Below are positions 8,388 through 16,583 of a stretch of 64,000 nt of DNA, one piece after another. Numbering within the stretch: the first letter of the stretch is position 1; each line of letters starts with the position of its first letter. Source of the DNA: Nocardia sp. CDC159 (GTDB taxonomy: Bacteria > Actinomycetota > Actinomycetes > Mycobacteriales > Mycobacteriaceae); NCBI RefSeq assembly GCF_023740735.1, contig NZ_JAMRXH010000016.1, forward strand, positions 1-64,000, given 5' to 3'. The position numbers were made by a program, and so were the translations under genes. A model generated the notes under the pieces. That model saw nothing but the letters and a program-made list of their open reading frames with translations, ran no database searches and was not told the DNA's origin.

Positions 8388-8491
8388 GGCAGAGCCAAAC
8401 ACCTTCGCACCCTTTCCCACCCTTCGCACCCGTTGTGGGCGGCCATAGGGGGTGCGAAGGGCGGGAAAGGGTGCGAAGTTTGGGCTTTGCC
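8388..8491. repeat. Long imperfect palindrome, probable bidirectional terminator
   Basis: The left arm (about 8388-8431) and right arm (about 8450-8491) are near-perfect reverse complements around an ~18-base loop. They would form a ~40-bp hairpin with few mismatches. Each arm itself holds two copies of CTTCGCACCC separated by a TTTCCCAC-like spacer. It lies between the convergent thiolase-like gene and the 96-aa ORF. It may be a two-way terminator or a copy of a mobile palindromic repeat; copies elsewhere in the genome would decide. Confidence 0.7.
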
Positions 8492-8501
8492 GAGCGGGGG
8501 A

Positions 8502-8792
8502 CTATTTCGTGCGGGGGCGGGAGTGGAAGCCGAGGCCCTCGTCCTGGGCGCCCATCCAGGCGGCCTCGTCGGACTTGGCGTCCGGGACGTAGATGACCTC
8601 CTGCTGGCGGCGCTCGGCGACCTCGGGTGGGGGCGACTGCTCGAATTCCTCGGCATCGATGGCGAGCCGTTCGAGGTCGTTCTCCAGCCGTCGCACGGTG
8701 TTGGCGTCCCCGTAGTGCGAGCGCAGTGCGCCGATGCACTGCCGGAGCTGGCCGACCGCGAAGCGCAGTTCGGCAATCTCGCTGCGAGTCAT
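8502..8792 (-). CDS. Hypothetical coiled-coil-like protein, 96 aa
   Basis: Starts MTRSEIAELRFAVGQLRQCI after a perfect AGGAGG placed seven bases upstream of the ATG. The first ~60 residues (LRFAVGQLRQCIGALRSHYG, RRLENDLERLAIDAEEFEQ) have heptad-like hydrophobic spacing and should form a helical hairpin. The tail is polar (VIYVPDAKSDEAAWMGAQDE). Similar small proteins are common in Nocardia genomes without known function. Confidence 0.7.
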   Translation of the reverse strand: MTRSEIAELRFAVGQLRQCIGALRSHYGDANTVRRLENDLERLAIDAEEFEQSPPPEVAERRQQEVIYVPDAKSDEAAWMGAQDEGLGFHSRPRTK

Positions 8793-8892
8793 CGAAACCT
8801 CCTCGAGCCGTGTGATCGACCACACATCGTGATCTACAACACAGTACGCGAAGATCGGCGATTCGGCCGCAGGAAAACCATCTGAATGGAAA

Positions 8893-9855
8893 TCATCCGG
8901 CCGCCGCCAGCGCGGGGTCCTGCCCGCCCATAGCGGTCGTGGCGCGCTCCACCAGCGCCGCGATGGCGAGCGCGACCTCCTCGGTCCGCTCCAGAATCAC
9001 GCTGTGACCGGCCCCGTCGAGTCGCACCAGCTCGGCCCCGGACAGCTGCGAGGCCAGCACGACCGAATGCGCGAACGGGATCATGATGTCCGCGGACCCG
9101 GCCAGCACCAGGGCGGGCAGATCGGCCAGCAGGCGCAGTGTCGCGGTCTCGTCGAAGCGGATGAGCGAGTCCAAGAAGCAGGCCATGGTCAGCAGCGGGG
9201 TGTCGTTGAGCATGGCCGTGGCCACCGCGGCCACCCGCGGGCTCACCCGGCGGGTGCCGAAACTCGCCTCGCGCATGATCGGTTCGAAGATGCGCCTGCT
9301 CAGCCGCTTGGAGGCATGCATCACCCGCGGCGCGCGCCGCACCGCCAGCCGCAGCGAGCCGACCGTGTGCCGGTTCAGGAACCGCGCCAGCCCGACCGTG
9401 GTGATCCCACCGGCCGCCCCGGCCAGCAATCCGACGCCGATGATCCGAGCCCCGATCGCCTCGGGAAACAGCCGGGCGAAGGCCAGTACCACCATCGCGC
9501 CCATCGAATGCCCCACCAGCACAACGGGTCCCGTGGGTACGACGGTACGCAGTACCGCGTCGAGATCGCGGCCGAGCTGGTCGATGGTGTAGGTGGCCGG
9601 ATCGGCCGCGCCGGATTCGCCGTGGCCGCGATGGTCGTAGAACACCATCCGGACGTCCTCGCCCCATTGGCGCAGCAGTTCGTCCCGCAGGAACGTCCAG
9701 GACTCGGTGCGCAGGCAGTGCCCGTGCACGAAGACCACCGTCAGTTCGGCGGTGGGCGCACCGAATTCGCGCACGGCGAGCGGCGTGCCGTCGTCGACGG
9801 TGACGGTGACACGGCGGCCGTCGTACTCGGCCGCGCGAAGGGCGATCATGGACAT
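8893..9855 (-). CDS. Alpha/beta-hydrolase, 320 aa
   Basis: Canonical alpha/beta-hydrolase: oxyanion region FVHGHCLRTES, the strand YDHRGHGESG, the nucleophile elbow VGHSMGAM, an acid in VLAGSADIMIPF, and the catalytic His in GAGHSVILE. This fits esterase, lipase or C-C hydrolase activity on a small or acyl substrate. A lid region between about residues 145 and 215 is Arg-rich. The ATG at 9853-9855 has AGGAG six bases upstream. Monocistronic; its divergent neighbour is an epoxide hydrolase about 300 bp away. Substrate unknown. Confidence 0.85.
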   Translation of the reverse strand: MSMIALRAAEYDGRRVTVTVDDGTPLAVREFGAPTAELTVVFVHGHCLRTESWTFLRDELLRQWGEDVRMVFYDHRGHGESGAADPATYTIDQLGRDLDAVLRTVVPTGPVVLVGHSMGAMVVLAFARLFPEAIGARIIGVGLLAGAAGGITTVGLARFLNRHTVGSLRLAVRRAPRVMHASKRLSRRIFEPIMREASFGTRRVSPRVAAVATAMLNDTPLLTMACFLDSLIRFDETATLRLLADLPALVLAGSADIMIPFAHSVVLASQLSGAELVRLDGAGHSVILERTEEVALAIAALVERATTAMGGQDPALAAAG

Positions 9856-10159
9856 GACGTGCTCCTGGAGAGTCGCGCTTGCCCGGTTGTCGATAGAGAT
9901 TTCCGGCGCGTTATCCCCGCTAACCTGGCGTTACGCACACGTTGTGCAACCGGTGCCAGCGATAGACCGCCTGGTCGGTGAGGTTTTGTCGACAGGTGTC
10001 TGCGCCTATCTAGCCCGTTTGCTAGATGTCCGTAGAAGCTGCTCGAAAGCGGCTCGATCGTCAAATCTATCCATATCTAGCCTTTTATCTAGATTGTCAA
10101 ATAGAATCCAGAAAAATATAGGACCGAAGCTGTCCTACATCCGCCCTACTGTTCTCCTC
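9856..10159. promoter_or_regulatory. AT-rich divergent promoter with repeated ATCTAG boxes
   Basis: This 304-bp gap contains several ATCTAG elements. A 20-bp inverted repeat at 10008-10027 has 7-bp arms (ATCTAGC-CCGTTT-GCTAGAT). A single ATCTAG is at 10075-10080 and an ATCTAGAT palindrome at 10087-10094. They lie 55-150 bp ahead of the epoxide hydrolase start, in the most AT-rich stretch nearby. TACTGT at 10147-10152, seven bases before the ATG at 10160, looks like the -10 of a leaderless transcript. The boxes are candidate operators; the regulator is not identified. Confidence 0.5.
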
Positions 10160-11248
10160 ATGAGCACAGAGATCCGCCCCTTCCGCATCGAGATCCCGCA
10201 GTCCGAACTCGACGACCTGCGCCGCCGGCTGAACGAAACCCGTTGGGGCGCACAGCTGCCGGGTGCGGACCGCAGCCGCGGCATCCCGCTGGCCGAGGTG
10301 CGCGAGTGGGCCGACCACTGGGCCACCGGCTTCGACTGGGCCGCACGGCAGGCCCGCCTCAATGAATTCCCGCAGTACCTGACCGAGATCGACGGCCTGG
10401 ACGTGCACTTCCTGCATGTACGCTGCGCCGATCCCGACGCCCTGGCGATCGTGCTCAACCACGGCTGGCCCAACTCGTTCGTCGAATTCACCGAGCTGAT
10501 CGGCCGGTTGACGGCGAAATTCCACGTCGTGGTCCCCTCGGTGCCGGGCTTCGCCTTCTCCGCCGCGCCGACCGTGACCGGATTCTCCGTCGACCGCGTG
10601 GCGTCGATGTGGATCGAGCTGATGGCCCGGCTCGGCTACGAGCGCTACGGCGTGCAGGGCGGTGACCTCGGCTCCTACGTCGCCACGGCCATGGCCGAGG
10701 CCGCGCCGGAACGGGTGGCGGGCCTGTACATCACGGCGGGGCTGGGCTTTCCGACACCCGCGGACGTGCCCGAGCTGACCGCCGCGGAGCGCACCGAATA
10801 CGAGGCCCTGATGTCGGCGGACTGGATGCACGGTGTGGACCATCACGCGCTGTTGCGCAGTGCCCCGCAGACCTTCGGCTACGGCTGGAACGACTCCCCG
10901 GCCGCCGCGCTGGCCTGGATGCTGCAGAAGTTCCACGATTTCGGCGGGCTCGACGGCATCGACCGCGACGCGCTGCTGACGAATCTGAGCATCTACTGGT
11001 TCACCCGCACCTTCGCCACCTCCTCGTGGCAGTACTACGAGACCAGCGCGATCGCCTGGCCGACCGGATCGGCCGCGGTGCCGACCGGCGTCTACAGCGG
11101 CGCCCCGGGCGTCCGCCGCCTGGCCGAACGCACCGCGAAGATCGTGCACTGGCCCACCGGCAACCCGTCGGGTCATCACTTCATCGCGATGGATCAGGCC
11201 GACGCCTACGCGGCCGACCTGCGGACGTTCTTCACCACGCTGCCCTGA
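10160..11248 (+). CDS. Epoxide hydrolase family protein (EHN N-terminal domain), 362 aa
   Basis: Alpha/beta-hydrolase with an N-terminal epoxide-hydrolase (EHN) domain. It begins with IRPFRIEIPQSELDDLRRRL and a cap of the microsomal-type EH (EphA/B-like). The oxyanion loop is LNHGWPNSF, the nucleophile Asp is in VQGGDLGSYV, and the catalytic His region is PSGHHFIAMD. The usual role is trans-addition of water to epoxides in detoxification or lipid catabolism. No Shine-Dalgarno precedes the ATG; a TACTGT -10 with a 7-base gap supports leaderless translation. A strong hairpin follows the stop. Confidence 0.88.
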   Translation: MSTEIRPFRIEIPQSELDDLRRRLNETRWGAQLPGADRSRGIPLAEVREWADHWATGFDWAARQARLNEFPQYLTEIDGLDVHFLHVRCADPDALAIVLNHGWPNSFVEFTELIGRLTAKFHVVVPSVPGFAFSAAPTVTGFSVDRVASMWIELMARLGYERYGVQGGDLGSYVATAMAEAAPERVAGLYITAGLGFPTPADVPELTAAERTEYEALMSADWMHGVDHHALLRSAPQTFGYGWNDSPAAALAWMLQKFHDFGGLDGIDRDALLTNLSIYWFTRTFATSSWQYYETSAIAWPTGSAAVPTGVYSGAPGVRRLAERTAKIVHWPTGNPSGHHFIAMDQADAYAADLRTFFTTLP

Positions 11249-11253
11249 ACCGC

Positions 11254-11290
11254 CACCGGCCCGCGACGCGAAACGCGCTACGGGCCGGTG
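11254..11290. terminator. Hairpin terminator between convergent genes
   Basis: Perfect 10-bp arms CACCGGCCCG (11254-11263) and CGGGCCGGTG (11281-11290) surround a 17-base loop that can pair further (GCG/CGC). It lies between the epoxide hydrolase stop and the convergent acyl-CoA dehydrogenase stop. There is no T-tract, as is common in high-GC actinobacteria. Confidence 0.75.
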
Positions 11291-11316
11291 TGTTCCGGGT
11301 TCGGCGTCCGGAGCCT

Positions 11317-13272
11317 CTAGGTTCCCGCGGTCGTTCGCGTCGAGGGCAGGAACGGGGTCAGCAGATTCGCCTCGGTAGAGGGACCGAATTGCCATTCGGC
11401 GATCCACGGCCCGGTGCCCTCGCTCGGATCGAGCACCCCGCTCTCGAGCCAGCGGAAGTTGCCGTTCAGCACGTCGCGGGTGAGCGCGGTGTCGGCGTCG
11501 TCGGTGTTGTCCCACAGCGCGTCGAACAGCCGCTCCACCCGCAGCCGGGCCTGCTTGCAGAAGGTGTCGGCCAGCTGTTCGGCCCCCGCGGCCTCCGGGC
11601 CGCCCGCCGTCCGCAGCGCCTGCGCCCGCACACAGGCCGCCGACATGGCGAACAGCTCCGCGCCGATGTCGACGATGCGGCCGAGGAAGCCCTGCCGGTA
11701 CTCGAGCTTCGCCTGCCAGCGCGCCATGGCGTACATCAGCGATCGGGCCTGCTTGCGCGACATCCGCTCCACGAACCGCAGATGCCTTGCCAGCGAGCCG
11801 AATTCACCGTACGTCGCGGGCACCGAGCCCGCCCCCACCGCCAGCTGCGGGAACCACTTGGCGTAGAAGCCGCTCGCCCCCACCGCCGCCTTGGCCTTGG
11901 CCTTGGCATCGGCGTTGCGATCGACCAGCGCCCCCGCGGCGGCCATATGCGCATCGGCCATCTCGCGGGCGATCAGCAGCCGCATGATCTCGCTGGAGCC
12001 CTCGAAGATCCGGTTGATGCGCAGATCCCGCACCAATTGCTCGGCCCCGACGGCACGTTCGCCGCGGGCGGCCAGCGAGGCCGCCGTCTCGTAACCGCGT
12101 CCACCGCGGATCTGCACCAGCTCATCGGCGATCGCGCAGCTCATCTCCGAGGCCCACAGCTTGGCCAGCGCGGCCTCGATGCGAATGTCGTTGCGCGCCT
12201 CGTCGCACATGGCGCCGGACAGATCCAGCGCGGCCTCCAGGGCGAAGGTCGTGGCCGCGATGAACGACAGCTTCGCGCCGACGGCCGCGTGCTCGCCGAC
12301 CGGACGGCCCCACTGCACCCGGGTGGAGCTCCACTCGCTCGCGATCTTCAGCGACCATTTGGCGGCCGCGGTGCACATCGCCGGAATCGCTAGCCGACCG
12401 GCGTTGAGGGTGGTGAGCGCGATCTTCAGGCCGTCGCCCTCGCGGCCGACCAGATTGCGCTTGGGCACCCGCACCTTGTGCAGGCGGGTCACGCCGTTCT
12501 CGATGCCGTGCAGGCCCATGAAGGCGTTGCGGCGTTCGACGGTGATACCCGGCGAATCGGCCTCGACGATGAAGGCCGAAATGCCGCCGCGGTGGCCCTC
12601 GCTGCGGGGCACCCGGGCCATCACCACCAGCAGTTCGGCGACGACGCCGTTGGTGGTCCACAGCTTGACGCCGCTGAGTTCGTAGGCCTCGCCGTCGGGC
12701 GTCGGGGTCGCGGTCGAGGCCATGCGCGCCGGATCCGAGCCGACATCGGGTTCGGTGAGTAGGAAGGCGCTGATCGCGCCCTTTGCACAGCGTGGCAGGA
12801 ATTCCCGCTTCTGCTCCTCGGTACCAGCCAGCTTGAGTGGTTCCGGCACGCCGATCGACTGATGCGCCGACAGCAGGACGCCCAGGCTGGCGTGCACCGA
12901 GCCGACCAGCATCAACGCCTTGTTGTAGCCGACCTGCGAAAGCCCCTGGCCGCCGTACTCTTCCGGGATCTTCAGTCCGAAGCAGCCGAGTTCGGCCAGG
13001 CCCTGGACATATTCGGCCGGAATCTTCGACGTCTCCTCGATCACGCTGCCGTCGATGGTTTCCAGGTACGCGCGCAGCCGCGTCAGATATGCCTCGGTCT
13101 TGGCGGCGTCCTCGGCGGAGGGTTGCGGATAGGGATGGATCAGATCGAGCCGGAATCGTCCGAGGAACATCTCCTTCGCGAACGATGGCCTGGCCCAGGT
13201 GGTTTCGCGTGATTCTTCGACCAGTGCGCGGGCCTGCTCTTCGGTGGCGTCGACTTTCGCGGTAGTCGCCAT
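11317..13272 (-). CDS. FadE10-like large acyl-CoA dehydrogenase, 651 aa
   Basis: FAD-dependent acyl-CoA dehydrogenase of the long (~650 aa) actinobacterial type; sequence and length closely resemble mycobacterial FadE10 as I know it. The N-terminal and middle domains include IPEEYGGQGLSQ, LTEPDVGSDPARMAS and LWTTNG (FAD/substrate contacts). C-terminal landmarks are QIRGGRGYE and RINRIFEGSSEIMRLLIARE, with the Glu of FEGS at the usual catalytic-base position. An extra ~150-residue C-terminal helical region is present. GGAGGACATC precedes the ATG at 13270-13272. TACACT (plus-strand 13309-13314 reversed) could be its -10, followed by an inverted repeat GTGAT-CGGA-ATCAC at 13290-13303. Confidence 0.88.
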   Translation of the reverse strand: MATTAKVDATEEQARALVEESRETTWARPSFAKEMFLGRFRLDLIHPYPQPSAEDAAKTEAYLTRLRAYLETIDGSVIEETSKIPAEYVQGLAELGCFGLKIPEEYGGQGLSQVGYNKALMLVGSVHASLGVLLSAHQSIGVPEPLKLAGTEEQKREFLPRCAKGAISAFLLTEPDVGSDPARMASTATPTPDGEAYELSGVKLWTTNGVVAELLVVMARVPRSEGHRGGISAFIVEADSPGITVERRNAFMGLHGIENGVTRLHKVRVPKRNLVGREGDGLKIALTTLNAGRLAIPAMCTAAAKWSLKIASEWSSTRVQWGRPVGEHAAVGAKLSFIAATTFALEAALDLSGAMCDEARNDIRIEAALAKLWASEMSCAIADELVQIRGGRGYETAASLAARGERAVGAEQLVRDLRINRIFEGSSEIMRLLIAREMADAHMAAAGALVDRNADAKAKAKAAVGASGFYAKWFPQLAVGAGSVPATYGEFGSLARHLRFVERMSRKQARSLMYAMARWQAKLEYRQGFLGRIVDIGAELFAMSAACVRAQALRTAGGPEAAGAEQLADTFCKQARLRVERLFDALWDNTDDADTALTRDVLNGNFRWLESGVLDPSEGTGPWIAEWQFGPSTEANLLTPFLPSTRTTAGT

Positions 13273-13400
13273 GATGTCCTCCATCGGACGTGATCGGAAT
13301 CACATTCGAGTGTAGGAGGGTTTGTTACTCGCGGGTAGGGGTTGGAGGTCAGGGAAATCCAACGATTTCCAATGATCTTGTCAGTCAGGCGAATCCGCCG

Positions 13401-14585
13401 CTAACTGACGCTGCGCAGGTAGCGCCCGAAGTGCGGCACCGTGAAGCCGATGGTTCCGCGCTCGGCGGAGTAGATCAGGCCCTTCTTGATCAGGCCGTCC
13501 CGGGCGGGGGACAGGGAGGCGGGTTTGCGGCCCAGTTCCTTGGCCACCGCCGCGGTCGCCACCGGCCCGTCGTCACCGGCCAGATCGGCCATGGCCCGCA
13601 TATATTCGCGCTCGGCCGGTGTCGCGCGTTCGTAGCGCGAACCGAAGAAGCCGACCGCCAGCTCCTCCTCCGCGGCCGGGGCGGCCAGTTCGACATCCTC
13701 CGCGCCGATCGGGCTCTGCGCGGCGACGTCCCAGGTGGCCTTGCCGTAGGCCTGGACGAAATACGGGTAGCCGTCGGCCTTGCGGTACAGCGCGTCCAGA
13801 GCGGCCTCGGTGAACTTCACCTGTTCCCGCTCGGCCGGGGCGATCAGCGCCAGATCCGCCGCCGCGCGGTCGAGTCGATCTATCTTGTGATAGCTGAACA
13901 GTCGCTCCGAATAGCTCTTCGACGCCGACAGCACCGCGGGCAGATGCGGCAGCCCCGCCCCCACGACGATCAGCGGCGCCCCCTCCTGGCTCAACTCGTG
14001 GCAGGCCCCGCAGATCGCCGACACATCGGCCGCGCCCAGATCCTGCATCTCATCGATGAAGATCGCTACGCCCACCCCGATGTCCCGGGCCACCTGCGCC
14101 GCCTCCATCAGCAGCTCCACCAGATCGATCTCGATATCCCCGGAATCCGCGCGCCCCGTGACGGCCGGAACGTCGATACCCGGCTGCCATCGCTCCCGCA
14201 TCGCCTTGTCCGCGGTCGAGCGCAGCGCGAACGCCTTGAGAATCCCCAGGAAGTCGTCCACCCGCTCCGGATTCCGATGCCCCACCGCGATCTGCCGAAC
14301 CGCCATATGCAGCGCCGAGGCCAACGGCCGCCGCAACTCCTGGTCCGGCCGCGCCTCCAATTTCCCCGTCCCCCAACCACGATTGCGCGCCGCCGATCGA
14401 AGCTGATTGAGCAGCACGGTCTTTCCCACCCCGCGCAACCCCGTCAGCACGACACTGCGTTCGGGCCGTCCCCGCGAAACTCGCTCCAGCACAACGTCGA
14501 AGGCATCCAACTGCCTGTCCCGCCCGGCCAATTCGGGCGGCCGCTGCCCGGCGCCGGGAGCGTAGGGATTCCGCACGGGGTCCAT
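13401..14585 (-). CDS. AAA ATPase with C-terminal winged-helix-like domain, 394 aa
   Basis: P-loop ATPase of the Orc1/Cdc6-like 'ATP-binding protein' group. Walker A is LTGLRGVGKTVLL, Walker B is VAIFIDEMQDLG, and a sensor-type stretch LIVVGAGLP follows. The C-terminal ~80 residues (TPAEREYMRAMADL..., VAKELGRKPASLSPARDGLIKKGLIYSAERG) look like a winged helix. Such proteins often act as standalone DNA-associated or signalling ATPases; the target is unknown. The ATG at 14585 (MDPVRNPYAPG) is preferred over an upstream GTG. A TACGGT eight bases upstream suggests near-leaderless transcription. Confidence 0.8.
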   Translation of the reverse strand: MDPVRNPYAPGAGQRPPELAGRDRQLDAFDVVLERVSRGRPERSVVLTGLRGVGKTVLLNQLRSAARNRGWGTGKLEARPDQELRRPLASALHMAVRQIAVGHRNPERVDDFLGILKAFALRSTADKAMRERWQPGIDVPAVTGRADSGDIEIDLVELLMEAAQVARDIGVGVAIFIDEMQDLGAADVSAICGACHELSQEGAPLIVVGAGLPHLPAVLSASKSYSERLFSYHKIDRLDRAAADLALIAPAEREQVKFTEAALDALYRKADGYPYFVQAYGKATWDVAAQSPIGAEDVELAAPAAEEELAVGFFGSRYERATPAEREYMRAMADLAGDDGPVATAAVAKELGRKPASLSPARDGLIKKGLIYSAERGTIGFTVPHFGRYLRSVS

Positions 14586-14785
14586 GCCCGTACACCGTAG
14601 CGCCTCCACACCTGAATCTGTCGATATCTACGGAATGTCCTAGACACACCTATCGGTTGGTATCCGCAGCCCCGGATCGGACGGCACTCGATCGAATTCT
14701 GCCGCTATATAAGGAATGCACTAGATACCGCTATCGCCCCGCAGACTCCGCCGAAACGGCGGGGCGGGCACCTAGGCTTGGGGTC

Positions 14786-15049
14786 ATGTCCGAGGAGTCC
14801 ATTCCGACCGTGGCCGAGGTGGTCGAGTCCTGGAACGTGCCGGCCGAGGCACCGGTTGCCGCGCGCATCCGCAACAACATCCTGGTGGCCATCGAGCGCG
14901 GGTACGACGATCCGCAGTTGGTGGCGGATCTGGCGGTGGGACCGTTGGTGATGGCGCTGGGGCAGTTGGAGGTCGGGCTGGCGGATGCGCGTCGGCGGAT
15001 CGAGGAGTTGGAGCGAACGCTGGCGGATCGCGATGGCTCGACCAACTGA
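14786..15049 (+). CDS. Small helical hypothetical protein, 87 aa
   Basis: Acidic, mostly helical protein starting MSEESIPTVAEVVESWNVP and ending in a coiled-coil-like LADARRRIEELERTLADRD. The start is supported by TAGGCT at 14773-14778 seven bases ahead of the ATG, a leaderless-type -10. No known domain recognised. It is divergent from the ATPase and precedes the riboswitch region. Confidence 0.6.
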   Translation: MSEESIPTVAEVVESWNVPAEAPVAARIRNNILVAIERGYDDPQLVADLAVGPLVMALGQLEVGLADARRRIEELERTLADRDGSTN

Positions 15050-15269
15050 CGTCAAGCACCGTAACGTTCCCACCTTGCGGTTCGATAACACCGGCGATCG
15101 CACCGAGATCGGCTCGTCACCCACCGCCGAAACTCGGAAAACCGCAGGCCGATGCGAGTCCCTGTTAGCCCGGGCTAAACACATGTGGCGCACCGGTGGA
15201 CATCCGCGCGGCGTGGCCGTAATCTTCTCGTGACTTCACGGAGTCCGTCGCCTCACCAGAGAGGCGGCC

Positions 15270-15430
15270 CGGAAGTCACCCGCCTAATCGGTGGACGAGT
15301 GGGCAGCTCGAACACCGAACCGGGGACCCAGGTGTGTTGGGGTGAATCCCCCTCGGCCGCAAGGCCGTCGGGGTAGGGCCGATCTTCCCGGCCCGAACCC
15401 GTCAGCTAACTCGGTCGGCGGAGTGGGCAG
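15270..15430 (+). ncRNA. ydaO/yuaA-type cyclic di-AMP riboswitch
   Basis: The 5' leader of the NlpC/P60 gene carries the hallmark conserved blocks of the ydaO-yuaA RNA: GGGGACCCA at about 15322-15330, GGGTGAATCCCC at about 15350, and CCGAACCCGTCAGCTAAC at 15393-15410. The closing stem pairs CCGCC (15280-15284) with GGCGG (15417-15421). In actinobacteria this class binds c-di-AMP and usually controls cell-wall hydrolase or resuscitation-factor genes, as here. Boundaries are approximate. Binding of c-di-AMP generally turns expression off. Confidence 0.85.
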
Positions 15431-15453
15431 GAAGAAACAGGAGACTCAGCTCG

Positions 15454-16125
15454 GTGGGTAAACACAGCTTGCAGCGCGAATCCCGGCTGCCGAATTCGGT
15501 CAAGGGCGCGCTGGTTTTCGGTGCCGTGGCAGCCACTACCGGTGCAATGCCGGCAATCTCGGCAAATGCCGCGACCATCAACGTTCCCGGCTTCGGCAAC
15601 TTCGACGTGCCCCTGGACGACCAGCAGGCCGGTCAGGTGAATCAGGCACTCGCCGATCACGCCAACGAGATCAAGCAGGTTCAGCAGGCGCTGGCTCCGC
15701 AGGCGATCGCGCCTGGCCAGGCCGCCCCCAACCTGCCGAACTTCCAGCCGCCGATGCCCGGCATGTTCGAGCAGCAGCACTCCGCCGGTGATGTCGCGCT
15801 CGACGCGGCCAAGACGAAGATCGGCGCCGAGTATGTCTGGGGCGGAACCGGTCCGTCCGGCTTCGACTGCTCGGGCCTGGTGCAGTGGGCCTACAAGCAG
15901 GCCGGAATCAAACTGCCGCGGACCAGCTTCGAGATGTCGCATGTCGGGGCTCCCGTTGCGCTTTCGCAGCTGCAGCCGGGTGACCTCATCATCTCCGAAG
16001 GCGGCGGTCACGTCTCCATGTACGCTGGCGATGGCAAGATCCTGCAGGCGCCGCAGACTGGTGAGGTCGTCAGCTACGCGCACTTGAACCCCGACTCGGT
16101 CGTCACCGCACGCCGAGTCGCCTGA
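15454..16125 (+). CDS. Secreted NlpC/P60 peptidoglycan endopeptidase, 223 aa
   Basis: Exported cell-wall hydrolase that cuts D-Glu-mDAP type peptide bonds. A signal peptide covers about residues 1-40 (VKGALVFGAVAATTGAMPAI...ANA|A). A linker of about 75 residues, Gln/Pro-rich, precedes the C-terminal NlpC/P60 domain (about 110-223). The catalytic Cys is in GFDCSGLVQW, the His in GGHVSMYAGDG, and the third residue probably in LQAPQTG. The GTG start at 15454 has AGGAG ten bases upstream. Expression is expected to be controlled by the c-di-AMP riboswitch in its leader, linking turnover of the wall to osmotic or wall stress. Confidence 0.9.
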   Translation: MGKHSLQRESRLPNSVKGALVFGAVAATTGAMPAISANAATINVPGFGNFDVPLDDQQAGQVNQALADHANEIKQVQQALAPQAIAPGQAAPNLPNFQPPMPGMFEQQHSAGDVALDAAKTKIGAEYVWGGTGPSGFDCSGLVQWAYKQAGIKLPRTSFEMSHVGAPVALSQLQPGDLIISEGGGHVSMYAGDGKILQAPQTGEVVSYAHLNPDSVVTARRVA

Positions 16126-16173
16126 GTTCGCGTCGTGCCCGGTCGCACCCGCGGCCGGGTATGAGGAGCGAAT

Positions 16174-16560
16174 CTGGAAGCGTCACAACCGATTTCAGCC
16201 CGGGTCGACTCCTGGACCTGGGCTGTCCGGCTGTTCAAGACCCGCTCGGCGGCCGCGACAGCGTGCCGCGGCGGTCATGTGAAGGTCAACGGCGTAGCCG
16301 TCAAACCCGCGCATCAGCTGAAGTCGGGGGACGAGGTACGCGTTCGCATCAACGGACTCGAACGCATCGTGATCGTCGAACGACTGGTCACCAAGCGTGT
16401 AGGTGCCGCCATCGCCGCCCAATGCCTGATCGACAAGAGCCCACCCCCACCACCGAAGGAAATCCTCGCGTCGATGCCCCGCCGCGACCGCGGCACGGGC
16501 CGACCCACCAAACGCGAACGGCGCGAGACGGACCGACTACTCGGCCGCCCGCCCGGCTGA
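16174..16560 (+). CDS. S4-domain RNA-binding protein (Hsp15-like) with apparent CTG start, 128 aa
   Basis: The S4 fold begins at ARVDSWTWAVRLFKTRSAAA and continues through CRGGHVKVNGVAVKPAHQLK and GDEVRVRINGLER, followed by a basic tail (RPTKRERRETDRLLGR) as in the Hsp15/RNA-binding S4 family. There is no ATG, GTG or TTG in frame upstream of the essential RVDSW segment; an in-frame stop lies at 16162-16164. The CTG at 16174-16176 is preceded by AGGAG and a 5-base spacer, so CTG is the likely start. The next standard start, GTG at 16279, would remove the first half of the S4 domain. Probable ribosome- or tRNA-associated RNA-binding role. Confidence 0.8.
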   Translation: MEASQPISARVDSWTWAVRLFKTRSAAATACRGGHVKVNGVAVKPAHQLKSGDEVRVRINGLERIVIVERLVTKRVGAAIAAQCLIDKSPPPPPKEILASMPRRDRGTGRPTKRERRETDRLLGRPPG

Positions 16561-16583
16561 ACCCTCGAACGCATTGTCGGGCA

